Assembly: GCF_016612535.1 (NCBI RefSeq)
Contig: NZ_JAENXS010000001.1
Coordinates: 496,001 to 560,000, forward strand
DNA length: 64,000 bases
Reading direction: 5' to 3'
From: Bradyrhizobium diazoefficiens
GTDB taxonomy: Bacteria > Pseudomonadota > Alphaproteobacteria > Rhizobiales > Xanthobacteraceae
Below are positions 43,910 through 52,471 of this stretch, piece after piece. Each line of letters begins with the position of its first letter. Position 1 is the first letter of the stretch. Position numbers and translations under genes: made by a program. The notes beneath the pieces were generated by a model. That model did not search any database. It had not been told where the DNA came from and saw only the letters and a list, made by a program, of their open reading frames with translations.

Positions 43910-44888
43910 TCACTTGATCGCCTGGATCCGTTCCCAGTCGGCCTTGCGATAGCCGAAGGTCTCGAACGGGACGTTCTTCAGCACGGTGTCGCGGAACTCG
44001 TTCTTGTCGACCTCGGTCACGGTCAGGCCCTTCTCCTTGAAGAAGGCAACCAGCTTGGCCTCCTTCTGCTTGATCTCCTCGGTCGCCTTGGCAGCAGCCT
44101 CCTGCGCCACCTCGGTGAATATCTTCTTGTCCTCGTCGCTCAGCTTCTTCCAGAGCGCGCCGGCGACGACCGTATTGAGGTGGTCGACGATGTGGCCGGT
44201 CAGCACGATGTGCTTTTGTACCTCGTAGAACTTCTTGGCCTCGATCGTGGTCAGCGGATTCTCCTGGGCTTCAACAGTGCCGTTCTGGAGCGCGAGATAG
44301 ACTTCGGCAAACGCGATCGGCGCGGTGTTGGCACCGCAGGCGCGCGGCATCGCCAGATAGGCCGGAACGTCGGGCACGCGCATCTTCAGGCCCTTCATAT
44401 CGGCGCAGGTCTTGATCGGCTTGTTCGACGAGGTCTGGCGCACACCGTAATAGGTCACCGCGATGATGTGGTGGCCGCTCTTGTCCTCATAGCCCTTGGC
44501 GAGCTCCTTGAAGATGTCGCTCTTGGTGTAGGCGAGGAGATGATCGGCGTCGCGGAAGGTGTAGGGATAATAGGTCACGCCGATCGGCGGAAAGCTCTTG
44601 GCCGCGAAGCTCGAGCCGGAGATGATGATGTCGACCGAGCCGAGCGAGAGGCCCTGGTTGATGTCGGCCTCCTTCCCGAGCTGCGACGCCGGATAGACGT
44701 CGATCTGGTAGCGCCCGTTGGTTCGCTTGCCGATCTCCTGCGCGGGCCCAGACCGAGGCGGTGTGGAACGGCTCCGAGGTCTCGTAGACATGGGCCCATT
44801 TCAGCTTGGTCTGCGCCATGCCGGCATGGATCGTCGCAAACATTGCGGCGACCGAAATCGCCAGCACCATCGTCATTTTCTTCAGCAC
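43910..44888 (-). pseudogene. dctP: TRAP transporter solute-binding protein (DctP family), single-base frameshift
   Basis: The gene starts at GTG 44888 after GGAGGATATTCA. A signal peptide (MTMVLAISVAAMFATIHAGM, cut near AQTK) and LKWAHVYETSEPFHTASVWA are read in one frame. From AQEIGKRTNGRYQIDVYPAS on, the protein continues in another, to the stop at 43910. Removing one C from the run at about 44746-44748 restores a normal protein of about 325 residues with all family motifs (RVPDVPAYLAM, ALQNGTVEAQENPL). It would bind a sugar acid for DctQM. It is either a recent inactivation or a sequencing error; a downstream start could not supply a signal peptide. Confidence 0.9.
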
Positions 44889-44957
44889 TGAATATCCTCC
44901 ACTGACTTAAGTCTGCTTCTTGTTCGCCCGTCCCGAAGCGGAGACGAGCCGCCAATC

Positions 44958-45782
44958 TCATCGCCGCCGCGGGCCGCCGCTCTTCACGGCCTCCTTGCTC
45001 CGCTTCTTCGACGGTCGTTTTGTTGCTGCCGGTTTTGCCGGAGATCGCACTGCACGTTTCCGCGCCGCGGGCGATCCTGCCGAACTCTCGGCGCCGAAAT
45101 TCTGTGCAAAGCGCTCCTGCGAATGCGCGAGATGATCGCGCATCGCCTCGCGGGCAGCCTGTGGCTCGCGCGCCGCGATCGCATTGCGCACGGCCCGATG
45201 CTCGTCGAGCGCCGTGCGCCAGGTGCCCGGGTTCTCGAAGTAATGCGCAAGCTGCGCGAAATAGGGATTGAGGCGCTGGTCGAACAGCTCGCCGACCACG
45301 CGCACCAGCACAGCGTTGCCGAGGCATCCGGCGATCGCGACATGGAAGGCACGGTCATGGACCATCGAGGCTTCACCGGGATGGTCGACATTCTCCATCG
45401 CCACGAGCGCGGCATCGATGCGCGCGACGTCATCCTTCGTCGCGACGCGCGCAGCCTGCTCGGCGATGGCGCTTTCGAGGAATTCGCGGGCGCGCAGAAG
45501 TTCGAACGGCCCCTCGATGATGGCGGCTGCCGACACGGGCGCGGCGCCTGCGGGCTCGATCACATAGATGCCGGAGCCGACGCGGATGCGGACGCGCCCT
45601 TCCACTTCGAGCGCGATCAGGGCTTCGCGCACCGTTGGCCGCGACACCCTGAGCTGGTCAGCTAGTTCGCGCTCGGGCGGCAAGCGACTGCCGACCGCGT
45701 ACTCGCCGCTGTCGATCAGGCTTCGCAATTGATCGGCGATTTGGCGATAGAGCCGTCTCGCCTCCACAGCTTCCAGCGGCAC
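44958..45782 (-). CDS. GntR-family regulator, FCD subfamily (probable hexuronate regulator)
   Basis: 274 residues from GTG 45782, which has GGGGAGG upstream; the open frame starts at a TTG inside the operator region and lacks a ribosome site. Winged helix: RRLYRQIADQLRSLIDSGEY, then GSRLPPERELADQLRVSRPT and VREALIALEVEGRVRIRVG. The FCD domain follows (HDRAFHVAIAG, DEHRAVRNAI). The C terminus has an extra Lys/Arg/Ala-rich tail of about 35 residues. Lying between the TRAP/uxuA operon and uxuB, it resembles UxuR in context. Confidence 0.92.
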   Translation of the reverse strand: MPLEAVEARRLYRQIADQLRSLIDSGEYAVGSRLPPERELADQLRVSRPTVREALIALEVEGRVRIRVGSGIYVIEPAGAAPVSAAAIIEGPFELLRAREFLESAIAEQAARVATKDDVARIDAALVAMENVDHPGEASMVHDRAFHVAIAGCLGNAVLVRVVGELFDQRLNPYFAQLAHYFENPGTWRTALDEHRAVRNAIAAREPQAAREAMRDHLAHSQERFAQNFGAESSAGSPAARKRAVRSPAKPAATKRPSKKRSKEAVKSGGPRRR

Positions 45783-45822
45783 GCTGGCCTCCCCAGGATC
45801 ACGCCGATGGATCCGGCGGTCT

Positions 45823-45852
45823 GCCAATTTTGGCTAATTGGCCTTACCAATT
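45823..45852. promoter_or_regulatory. Operator candidates for the GntR regulator
   Basis: Two perfect dyads lie in the gap before uxuB: GCCAATTTTGGC (45823-45834) and AATTGGCCTTACCAATT (45836-45852). The TTGG...CCAA form resembles operators of UxuR/ExuR-type and other FCD regulators. They lie between the GntR start (45782) and the uxuB start (45918). Confidence 0.7.
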
Positions 45853-45917
45853 GACCGAAGCATTGACCGAGGTCGGGCGCCGTGTCAAGCAGCGGCCAAA
45901 CACGGGGAGAGACGGGC

Positions 45918-47417
45918 ATGCGGCTTAATTCAATGCGTCTTGATTCAAAGCGCCTTGGCCGCGCCAATCTCGACCGGCTGCCGCCGGCCATCCGCCGCCC
46001 GGCCTATGACCGTTCGCGCATCACACCCGGTATCGTGCATCTCGGCCTCGGCGCGTTTCATCGCGCCCACCAGGCCGTCGTCATCGACGATTGCCTTGCC
46101 GCAGGCAGCAGCGCCTGGGGCATCGTCGGCGCGAGTCTGCGCAGTCCCGACACGCGCGACGCCCTCGCCCCGCAGGATCATCTCTATACGGTTGCCGTGC
46201 GTGCCACTGAGGGCACCGAGCATCGCGTGATCGGCGCGCTGCTCGACAGCGTCGTCGCGCGCGAGAAGCCGGCCGCGTTGGTCGAGCGGATGGCCGATCC
46301 CGCCATCCGCATCGTCTCGCTGACTGTCACCGAGAAGGGCTATTGCCACAGGCCGCAGACCGGCGATCTCGACGAGCGGCATCCGGACATCGAGCACGAT
46401 CTCAACAATTTCGACGCACCGCGCTCCGCGCCCGGCTTCATCGTGGCGGCGCTGGCGCGCCGGCGAGCGCAGGGGCTTTCACCGTTCACCATGCTGTGCT
46501 GCGACAATCTCGCCGCCAACGGCCATACCGTGCAACGGATCGTCACGCAATTCGCAGCACTTCGGTCGAAGGATCTCGGCAAGTGGATCGCGGACAACGT
46601 CGCCTTCCCCTGCACTATGGTCGACCGCATCGTGCCGGAAACGCTAGAGGCCGACCGTGATGCGGTCGCCGCTGCGCTCGGCCTGCGCGACGCATGGCCG
46701 GTCATGACCGAGCCGTTCACGCAATGGGTGGTCGAGGATCGCTTCTCGGCCGGAAGACCCGATCTCGCCGCCGCGGGCGTCGAACTCGTCAGCGACGTCA
46801 AGCCGTTCGAGCTGATGAAGCTGCGGCTGCTGAACGCCAGCCATTCGGCGCTCGCTTATCTCGGTTATCTCGCCGGCTACGAGACCATCGCCGACACCAT
46901 GCAGGATCCGCATTTCGCGCGGCTGGCCGCGCAGGTGATGGAAGAGGCCGCGGTGACGCTGACGATGCCTGTTGGCACCGATCTCGCTGCCTATCGCGCC
47001 TCGCTGCTCAAGCGCTTTTCCAATCCGGCGCTGCATCACCGCACCTGGCAGATCGCGATGGACGGTTCGCAAAAGCTGCCGCAGCGTCTGCTCGGTGCGA
47101 TGCAGGATCGCCTCGCCAAGAACCTGCCGATCGCGACGCACGCGCTCGCGGTCGCGGGCTGGATGCGCTACGTCACCGCGCTCGACGAGAAGGGCCGCAC
47201 CATCGACGTGCGCGATCCGCTCGCCGCCGAGCTCGCGAGGTTGGCGCGCGAGGCCGGTCCCGTCGCCGAACGGCTCGCGCCCGCATTGCTCGGCGTCACA
47301 CAAGTGTTCGGGCCGCTCGGTGCCGAGCCGCGCCTGCGCGAGGCCGTGACCGCGGCGCTCGGCCGTCTCTACAAGGAAGGCGCGCGGCGCGCGGTGGAGA
47401 CGCTCGTCTCCGCCTGA
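45918..47417 (+). CDS. uxuB: Fructuronate reductase / mannitol dehydrogenase family
   Basis: 499 residues from ATG 45918, with GGGGAGAGACGGGC before it. Polyol-specific long-chain dehydrogenase: ITPGIVHLGLGAFHRAHQAV forms the NAD-binding start. TVTEKGYCHRP, CDNLAANGHTVQRIV, FPCTMVDRIVPET and FELMKLRLLNASHSALAYLG (catalytic Lys and His) follow. It interconverts D-fructuronate and D-mannonate, feeding UxuA. The neighbouring uxuA and GntR gene support UxuB over mannitol 2-dehydrogenase. The N terminus has three imperfect MRL/RL units, possibly a minor repeat. Confidence 0.92.
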   Translation: MRLNSMRLDSKRLGRANLDRLPPAIRRPAYDRSRITPGIVHLGLGAFHRAHQAVVIDDCLAAGSSAWGIVGASLRSPDTRDALAPQDHLYTVAVRATEGTEHRVIGALLDSVVAREKPAALVERMADPAIRIVSLTVTEKGYCHRPQTGDLDERHPDIEHDLNNFDAPRSAPGFIVAALARRRAQGLSPFTMLCCDNLAANGHTVQRIVTQFAALRSKDLGKWIADNVAFPCTMVDRIVPETLEADRDAVAAALGLRDAWPVMTEPFTQWVVEDRFSAGRPDLAAAGVELVSDVKPFELMKLRLLNASHSALAYLGYLAGYETIADTMQDPHFARLAAQVMEEAAVTLTMPVGTDLAAYRASLLKRFSNPALHHRTWQIAMDGSQKLPQRLLGAMQDRLAKNLPIATHALAVAGWMRYVTALDEKGRTIDVRDPLAAELARLAREAGPVAERLAPALLGVTQVFGPLGAEPRLREAVTAALGRLYKEGARRAVETLVSA

Positions 47418-47514
47418 CCACAAAGCGGGCAATGCTGCACTGCGGTCCAATCGAACCCAAAGTCGAACGGAAGTTGCGCTTGATTTTTGCGTGCGGTTGC
47501 CGCACCCGAGAGGC

Positions 47515-47923
47515 ATGGCAGAGGACAGCAAGGTCATCGCCGCGAACGCGGCCTTCTACGCCGCCTTTTCGACCGGCGATTTTGACGAGATGAAGCGGAT
47601 GTGGGCGGATGACGACGCCATTTCCTGCATTCATCCCGGCTGGCCGGCGATCGTCGGCCACGACACCGTGATCGGCAGCTGGCGCGATATCCTAAAGAAC
47701 CCCCGAACGTCCGCAGATCGTCTGCGCCGAGCCGCAGGCGATCGTCGACGGCGACAGTGCCCGCGTGCTCTGCATCGAGATCGTCGACGGCACTGCCTTG
47801 GCCGCCGCCAACCATTTTCGGCGCATCGGCGACGGCTGGCGCCTGGTGCATCACCAGTCGAGCCCGATCGCGCAGATTGTCGAGCAAGCCGAGGACGATA
47901 GAGCGAGCCACCGGGTGCACTGA
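47515..47923 (+). pseudogene. SnoaL/NTF2-like domain protein, single-base frameshift
   Basis: From ATG 47515 one frame reads SKVIAANAAFYAAFSTGDFD, CIHPGWPAIVGHDTVIGSW and RDILKNP. It then loses sense at a run of five C (47700-47704). Removing one C continues as ERPQIVCAEPQAIVDGDSAR, VLCIEIVDGTALAAANHFRR and IGDGWRLVHHQSSPI to TGA 47921-47923. The rebuilt protein of about 135 residues is a typical small NTF2-fold protein, a family often implicated in steroid-isomerase-like or calcineurin-like regulation. The function is unknown. It may be a real pseudogene or a homopolymer sequencing error. Confidence 0.85.
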
Positions 47924-48096
47924 CCGCGGCGGCGTTCTACTGTGCATGGGGTTGTTTTGCGGCTTTTTGTTTGATGGCGAGCGCGACCATCGCTTGCACC
48001 GGGGAACCGCAATATCTTTTGCCGGACCGAAAAATCTCTTATGAGCGGGGACGCGCGGCTCGCGCGGACGGGAACTCCGACCTGCACGGGAGACGC

Positions 48097-48954
48097 ATGC
48101 GGCTCTTCATCCTTGGCCTCGGCTATAGCGCCCGGCATTTCGTCCGCAAGTTCGGCGGCAGCTTCTCGCATGTCGCCGGCACGGTGCGCGATCCCGGAAA
48201 GCGGGACGATCTCGCCGGCATCGAGGTGCATGGCTTTTCCGGTGACCGTCCGGCTGACGAGACGGTCAACCGTGTCAGCGACGCGGATGTCGTCCTCGTA
48301 TCAATCCCGCCGGGCAGCACCGGCGATCCCGCCATTGCGGCGTTCGGCCACGTGCTGGCGGCGGGCCGCCGCAAGGTCGTCTATCTCTCCACCATCGGCG
48401 TCTACGGCGATCACGCCGGCGGATGGGTCGACGAGAGCACGCCGCCCCAGTCCGCTCTCGACCGCGCGCGGATGCGGGTCGCGGCGGAGCAAGCCTGGAC
48501 GGACATGGCGCAGGGCAATGTCGCGATCCTGCGGCTTGCCGGCATCTACGGCCCCGGCCGCAACGCGCTGGTGACACTGCGCGGCGGCACGGCGCGCCGC
48601 ATCATCAAGCCAGGCCAGGTCTTCAACCGCATCCATGTCGACGATATCGCCAGCGCGATCATGGCCGCGGTCCAGCATCAGGGCAGCGGGACCTGGAACG
48701 TCTGCGACGACGAGCCCGCGCCGCCGCAGGACGTGATCGCCTATGCCGCGCAGCTGATGGGCGTTGCGCCGCCGGCCGAAGAAGCGTTCGCGACCGCCGA
48801 GATGTCGGCGATGGCGCGCAGCTTCTATTCCAGCAGCGCCCGCGTCTCCAACGCGAGATTGAAGCGCGAGCTCGGCGTCACGCTGGCCTATCCGACTTAT
48901 CGGCATGGCCTCGATGCGCTGTGGCGCGATGGTGGGGTGAGAGCGTCGCGTTGA
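48097..48954 (+). CDS. NAD-dependent epimerase/dehydratase family protein (YeeZ-like)
   Basis: 285 residues from ATG 48097, after CACGGGAGACGC; a longer frame starts at 47971 without a site. The Rossmann motif is LFILGLGYSARHFVRKFGG. Extended-SDR features include YLSTIGVYGDHAGGWVDEST (Tyr but no clear YxxxK), LRLAGIYGPGRNALVTLRGG and FNRIHVDDIASAIMAA. The sequence resembles YeeZ, a family of unknown function related to sugar epimerases. It is followed by a terminator hairpin shared with the converging Tat-exported hydrolase gene. Confidence 0.85.
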   Translation: MRLFILGLGYSARHFVRKFGGSFSHVAGTVRDPGKRDDLAGIEVHGFSGDRPADETVNRVSDADVVLVSIPPGSTGDPAIAAFGHVLAAGRRKVVYLSTIGVYGDHAGGWVDESTPPQSALDRARMRVAAEQAWTDMAQGNVAILRLAGIYGPGRNALVTLRGGTARRIIKPGQVFNRIHVDDIASAIMAAVQHQGSGTWNVCDDEPAPPQDVIAYAAQLMGVAPPAEEAFATAEMSAMARSFYSSSARVSNARLKRELGVTLAYPTYRHGLDALWRDGGVRASR

Positions 48955-48962
48955 AATAGAAC

Positions 48963-48985
48963 AGGGCGGCCGCTCGGGCCGCCCT
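48963..48985. terminator. Terminator hairpin between convergent genes
   Basis: AGGGCGGC (48963-48970) pairs with GCCGCCCT (48978-48985) around a seven-base loop. It lies 9 bp after the epimerase stop and 15 bp after the hydrolase stop on the other strand, so it can serve both. Confidence 0.75.
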
Positions 48986-48999
48986 CTTGAAATTCAGCG

Positions 49000-49887
49000 T
49001 CAGCTCAGCACGCCGTACTTCTTGAACCAGGCCTGCGCCCGCTTCCAGGCATCTTCCGCCGCCTCCTTGCGGTAGCTGCCGCGGTAGTCGGCATGGAAGC
49101 CGTGCGGCGCGTCCGGATAGATCTTGAATTCGGCCGTCTTCTTGTTCTGCTCGAGCGCCGCCTTGAGCTGCTCGACCTGGGCCACGGAAATGCCGGTATC
49201 GGCCCCGCCATAGAGGCCGAGCACCGGCGCCTTCATTTCGGGAGCGAGCTGCAGCGGGCTCTTCGGCCAGAGCGGATTGGGCGGATCGACTGGCGGACCG
49301 TAGAAGGCGACGCCGGCCTTGAGCGTGCCGTTATGAGCGGCATATTCCCAGACGGTCCGGCCGCCGCGGCAGAAGCCGATGATGCCGAGCTTCGCGGTGT
49401 CGCCGCCTTGCGATCCCGCCCACGCCACCGTCGCATCGAGATCGGACAGCAGCTCGGTATCCGGCTTCGAATTGACGATCGGCAGCAGCTCCTTGATGTC
49501 GGTGATCTTGGTGAGATCCTTCCCCTTGCGGAAATAATAGTCGGGCGCGACGGCGAAGGCGCTGAGCTTGGCGAGGCGACGCGTCACGTCCTTGATGTAT
49601 TCGTGCAAGCCGAAAATCTCCATCGCGACGATGATCACCGGCGCCTTGGTGCTGCCCGCGGGCCGCGCGAAATAGGCGGGCATTTCCTCGGAGCCGACCT
49701 TGATCTTGGTATCGCCAGCCTGGAGGCCGCTGGTGTCCGTCGTGATCACCTCGGCGCGGACGGGACCTGCCGCAAGCGTGTAGCCGGCGGCGACCGCCGC
49801 GGTGGCGCTCATGAAGCCGCGTCGCGACACCGGAGGCGGCTTGATCAGCCCTATGACGTCGGATGTGATGGTGGTTTCGATACTCAT
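49000..49887 (-). CDS. Tat-exported dienelactone hydrolase-family protein
   Basis: 295 residues from ATG 49887, after GGAAGGACAAGCG. A twin-arginine signal is present (VSRRGFMSATAAVAAGYTLA, cut near VRA-E). The hydrolase domain has IIVAMEIFGLHEYIKDVTRR, the nucleophile Cys in LGIIGFCRGGRTVWEYAA, Asp in LYGGADTGIS and His in DAPHGFHADYRGSY: the Cys-Asp-His triad of dienelactone hydrolases. Most homologues are cytoplasmic and open lactones from chloroaromatics. Exported versions are common in rhizobia but their substrates are not known. Confidence 0.92.
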   Translation of the reverse strand: MSIETTITSDVIGLIKPPPVSRRGFMSATAAVAAGYTLAAGPVRAEVITTDTSGLQAGDTKIKVGSEEMPAYFARPAGSTKAPVIIVAMEIFGLHEYIKDVTRRLAKLSAFAVAPDYYFRKGKDLTKITDIKELLPIVNSKPDTELLSDLDATVAWAGSQGGDTAKLGIIGFCRGGRTVWEYAAHNGTLKAGVAFYGPPVDPPNPLWPKSPLQLAPEMKAPVLGLYGGADTGISVAQVEQLKAALEQNKKTAEFKIYPDAPHGFHADYRGSYRKEAAEDAWKRAQAWFKKYGVLS

Positions 49888-50026
49888 CGCTTGTCCTTCC
49901 TGATGCCTTGCCTGGCATCTTGCCCTGGTATCTCGCACTGATCCTTCAGGCGACGCATTCGCCAATAATTGCCGGCGAAACGCAAATCACCAGCCTGCGA
50001 GCGCTCGCCGCGGCCAGGCTGGTTTT

Positions 50027-51340
50027 TCAGATTTGGCCCTGACGCTGTTTCACCGGCGCAGTCTCGGGGAGCAGGCTCATCGCGCCAAGCCCGACGATCG
50101 CCGCGAGCAGCAGGTACCAAGCCGGTGCCAGCGGGTCGCCGGTGACATGGAGCAGCCAGGTGACCACGAGCTGCGCGGTTCCGCCGAAGCTCGCAATCGC
50201 GAGTGCATAGACAGTGGCGAACACGCCGCCGCGGATGTGCTGGGGCAGCGCTTCGGTGAACGTCGCGTAGAACGCGGTGAATGGCAGTGAGCCGATGATT
50301 GAGAGCACACCGAAGCCGACCAGCAGCGACAGCGCGTCCGGCGAATGCACGATCCACAGGAAGACCGGATAGGTTAGCAGGAGCGTTGCGAGCTGCGGCC
50401 AGATCATGACCGGCTTGCGACCGAGGCGATCGGCGAGCCAGCCGCCGACCAGCGCGCCTGCGAACTGAATGCCGTTGCTAACGAGCGAGACGGCAAAAGC
50501 GAGTGTGGACGGGACATGCAGCGTATTCTGCGCATAGGTCGTCATATATTGCGTGACATAGGTCGAGATGGTGCCGCTGGCCAGGACCATCAGCGCCAGC
50601 GCGATCAGGCCGGTATGGCTGCGGACCTGCGAGAGGCGGCCCGTGCTTTCGTTCGCAGCGACCCCGGGTTCAGCCTGCGGGATCGTTTCCGGCAGGGTCC
50701 GGCGCATCCAGATGCCGAACGGCAGGCAGACCGCCCCGATCAGAAACGCCACCCGCCAGCCATAGGCGTCGAGCATCTCCGGCGCCATCGTCTTGCTGAG
50801 AATGACGCCGACGAGCGCGCCGGCCGTCGCGGCGATCTCCTGGCTCGCCGGCTGCCATGCGACCACCAGCGCCCGATGCTCCGGCGGGGCGATCTCGATC
50901 AGATAGGCGGTGGTCGGCCCGACCTCGCCACCGAGCGCGAAGCCCTGCACCATGCGGGCCGCGATCACGATGATCGGCGCCGCGAGCCCAATCGAATTGT
51001 ACGACGGAGTGAACGTGATGGTCAGGATTGCCGCCCCCATCAGGGCAAAACTCAGCAGCATGGCGGGCCGCCGGCCGATCCGGTCGGAATAGATGCCGAG
51101 CACGATGCCGCCGATCGGCCGGGTCACGAAGCCGGCGCCGAAGGTCGCCAGCGACAGCATCAGACTGCCGTACTCGCTTCCGGTCGGGAAGAAGGCGTGG
51201 CCGATCTGGATGGCGAAGAAGCTGTAGGTGATGAAGTCGTAGAACTCGAGCATGTTGCCGACGGTAGCGGCCAAGGCCGCGCGCTTGACGCTGAAGGGCT
51301 TGGCGTGGAAGGGCCTAAATTGCTCGTTTCCCGATGACAC
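50027..51340 (-). CDS. MFS transporter, MHS family
   Basis: 437 residues from GTG 51340 (GGGGA upstream); the frame is open to 51400 with an ATG lacking a site. Twelve membrane spans. LAATVGNMLEFYDFITYSFF in span 1, GIYSDRIGRRPAMLLSFALM in the 2-3 loop, MVQGFALGGEVGPTTAYLIE in span 4 and GWLADRLGRKPVMIWPQLAT mark the MHS family. Citrate-type carriers share the TYSFFA motif. No enzyme genes are linked, so the substrate is open. It is the third MHS transporter in the window. Confidence 0.9.
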   Translation of the reverse strand: MSSGNEQFRPFHAKPFSVKRAALAATVGNMLEFYDFITYSFFAIQIGHAFFPTGSEYGSLMLSLATFGAGFVTRPIGGIVLGIYSDRIGRRPAMLLSFALMGAAILTITFTPSYNSIGLAAPIIVIAARMVQGFALGGEVGPTTAYLIEIAPPEHRALVVAWQPASQEIAATAGALVGVILSKTMAPEMLDAYGWRVAFLIGAVCLPFGIWMRRTLPETIPQAEPGVAANESTGRLSQVRSHTGLIALALMVLASGTISTYVTQYMTTYAQNTLHVPSTLAFAVSLVSNGIQFAGALVGGWLADRLGRKPVMIWPQLATLLLTYPVFLWIVHSPDALSLLVGFGVLSIIGSLPFTAFYATFTEALPQHIRGGVFATVYALAIASFGGTAQLVVTWLLHVTGDPLAPAWYLLLAAIVGLGAMSLLPETAPVKQRQGQI

Positions 51341-51719
51341 TCTTGAATTCCCCGATCTGTTCGCCCGATTTAACCGCGCGGTCGCGTTGCGTCGCAACAT
51401 CCATTAGAGGAAACGGAGCTACTCTGCACGAGCTTCGAGCGCACCCGCGACCGGCCCAAGATCGAGGAACACCTCGACCGCGCGCGCATCGCAAGCCAGG
51501 GTTGAAGCACCAGCGCGGGACCTGAGCGGTCGGCGAGACGATACTGGGCCAGTTGCGCGCAACTGCTTCTCCATCGTGGTTGCGAGGAGCGTCGCCCGCT
51601 CCCTTCGTCGTCGTTGCAGGCGCAGCGAAGCCATGACGGAGCAAGGGGCACTATCGCAATCTTCAAAATCGCATCTCAACTTGCAGACACGCTTTCGCGT
51701 CCTCGCGGCTCAATTCGCC

Positions 51720-52265
51720 CGAGCTTTGCTTGATCTCTTTAGTCTCTTGCCACCCTCTTGTCCGAGAGGGCGCAGGGAAGGCCGGGTGCTGACCTCGCAC
51801 CCGCGGTCCGCTGCGCGAAGTAGCGCAAAAAGACCGCACAGCAGCATACAGGTGGTGCCAATCACTCGGCCTTCCCTGCGCAGTGGGTTGACGGCTTATG
51901 CCGTGCTCTCCCGGGAGCCGAGTTCCCTCTGGCCTCCCTCGCTCCGCGAATTGACGATGCAGTTGACCCGGTTGGGCGCTCCACATCTCCGCGAAAGCTT
52001 GACCGTAGCGACGACGGCCAGGACCACACGGTTTTGCCGTACGCACGGCTCGCTTGTTCGCCGCATTATCTCCCGGCCTTGTCGACATTGCCGGAAGAAT
52101 GCTGGCGAGACGAACCTGACAGCGCCGCTCGTCGGCACGTGGTTTCGGGCTCACAGGGACTACCCGCCCTGCCCGCACCTCTCGCACCCGACGCTGCCCG
52201 CGTCCACCGCAAGCCCGGCTCGCAATCAAGACGACACGAGATCGCCCCTCAAGGATGAGCCGGGA
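51720..52265 (+). repeat. Probable Bradyrhizobiaceae multi-copy intergenic sequence
   Basis: From memory, the translated pieces ITRPSLRSGLTAYAVLS and TARTTRFCRT recur in many dubious hypothetical proteins of Bradyrhizobium and Rhodopseudomonas. This suggests a dispersed, non-coding repeat family with conserved DNA. No second copy exists in the window, so multi-copy status is not shown here. Confidence 0.4.
51752..51880 (+). ncRNA. Candidate structured RNA (multi-branch fold)
   Basis: A leading hairpin CCCTCT/AGAGGG (51752-51769) abuts a perfect 15 bp closing stem GCGCAGGGAAGGCCG (51769-51783) with CGGCCTTCCCTGCGC (51866-51880). Inside lie a hairpin GGTGC/GCACC (51784-51800) and a two-part hairpin GCGGTC/GACCGC (51802-51836) with inner TGCGC/GCGCA (51811-51826). 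This regular nesting is hard to explain as protein-coding sequence. The transcribed strand is uncertain; plus is chosen only because the recalled repeat reads that way. Confidence 0.5.
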
Positions 52266-52442
52266 TACCACGACACATACGCCGTTTCCGAATTTCGGTA
52301 AAGTGGAATATTTCTGTGGGGAGGGGTTGACGGCGTGGCGGGTGTTTTGCCCGTCGCCGATCCCGGATTACGCTTCCGCCTTCACCCTTCGAGCTGTGGC
52401 GACAAGTCGCTCCGTCCGGTCACGAATCGACCCAGGCAGCAA

Positions 52443-52471
52443 AAACACCCGGCGGTTCCCGCCGGGTGTTT
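52443..52471 (-). terminator. Strong intrinsic terminator
   Basis: A perfect 13 bp stem, AAACACCCGGCGG (52443-52455) and CCGCCGGGTGTTT (52459-52471), with a three-base loop. On the minus strand it is followed by TTTTTG, so it fits the end of the transcript from the cysteine-cluster gene. The plus-strand side (TTTGTT) is weaker. Confidence 0.85.

Noticed and set aside
51576..52301. Plus-strand frame of 241 codons in the gene-free region
   Set aside because: Ser/Arg/Pro-rich text over DNA that folds into strong nested stems; more likely a non-coding repeat.
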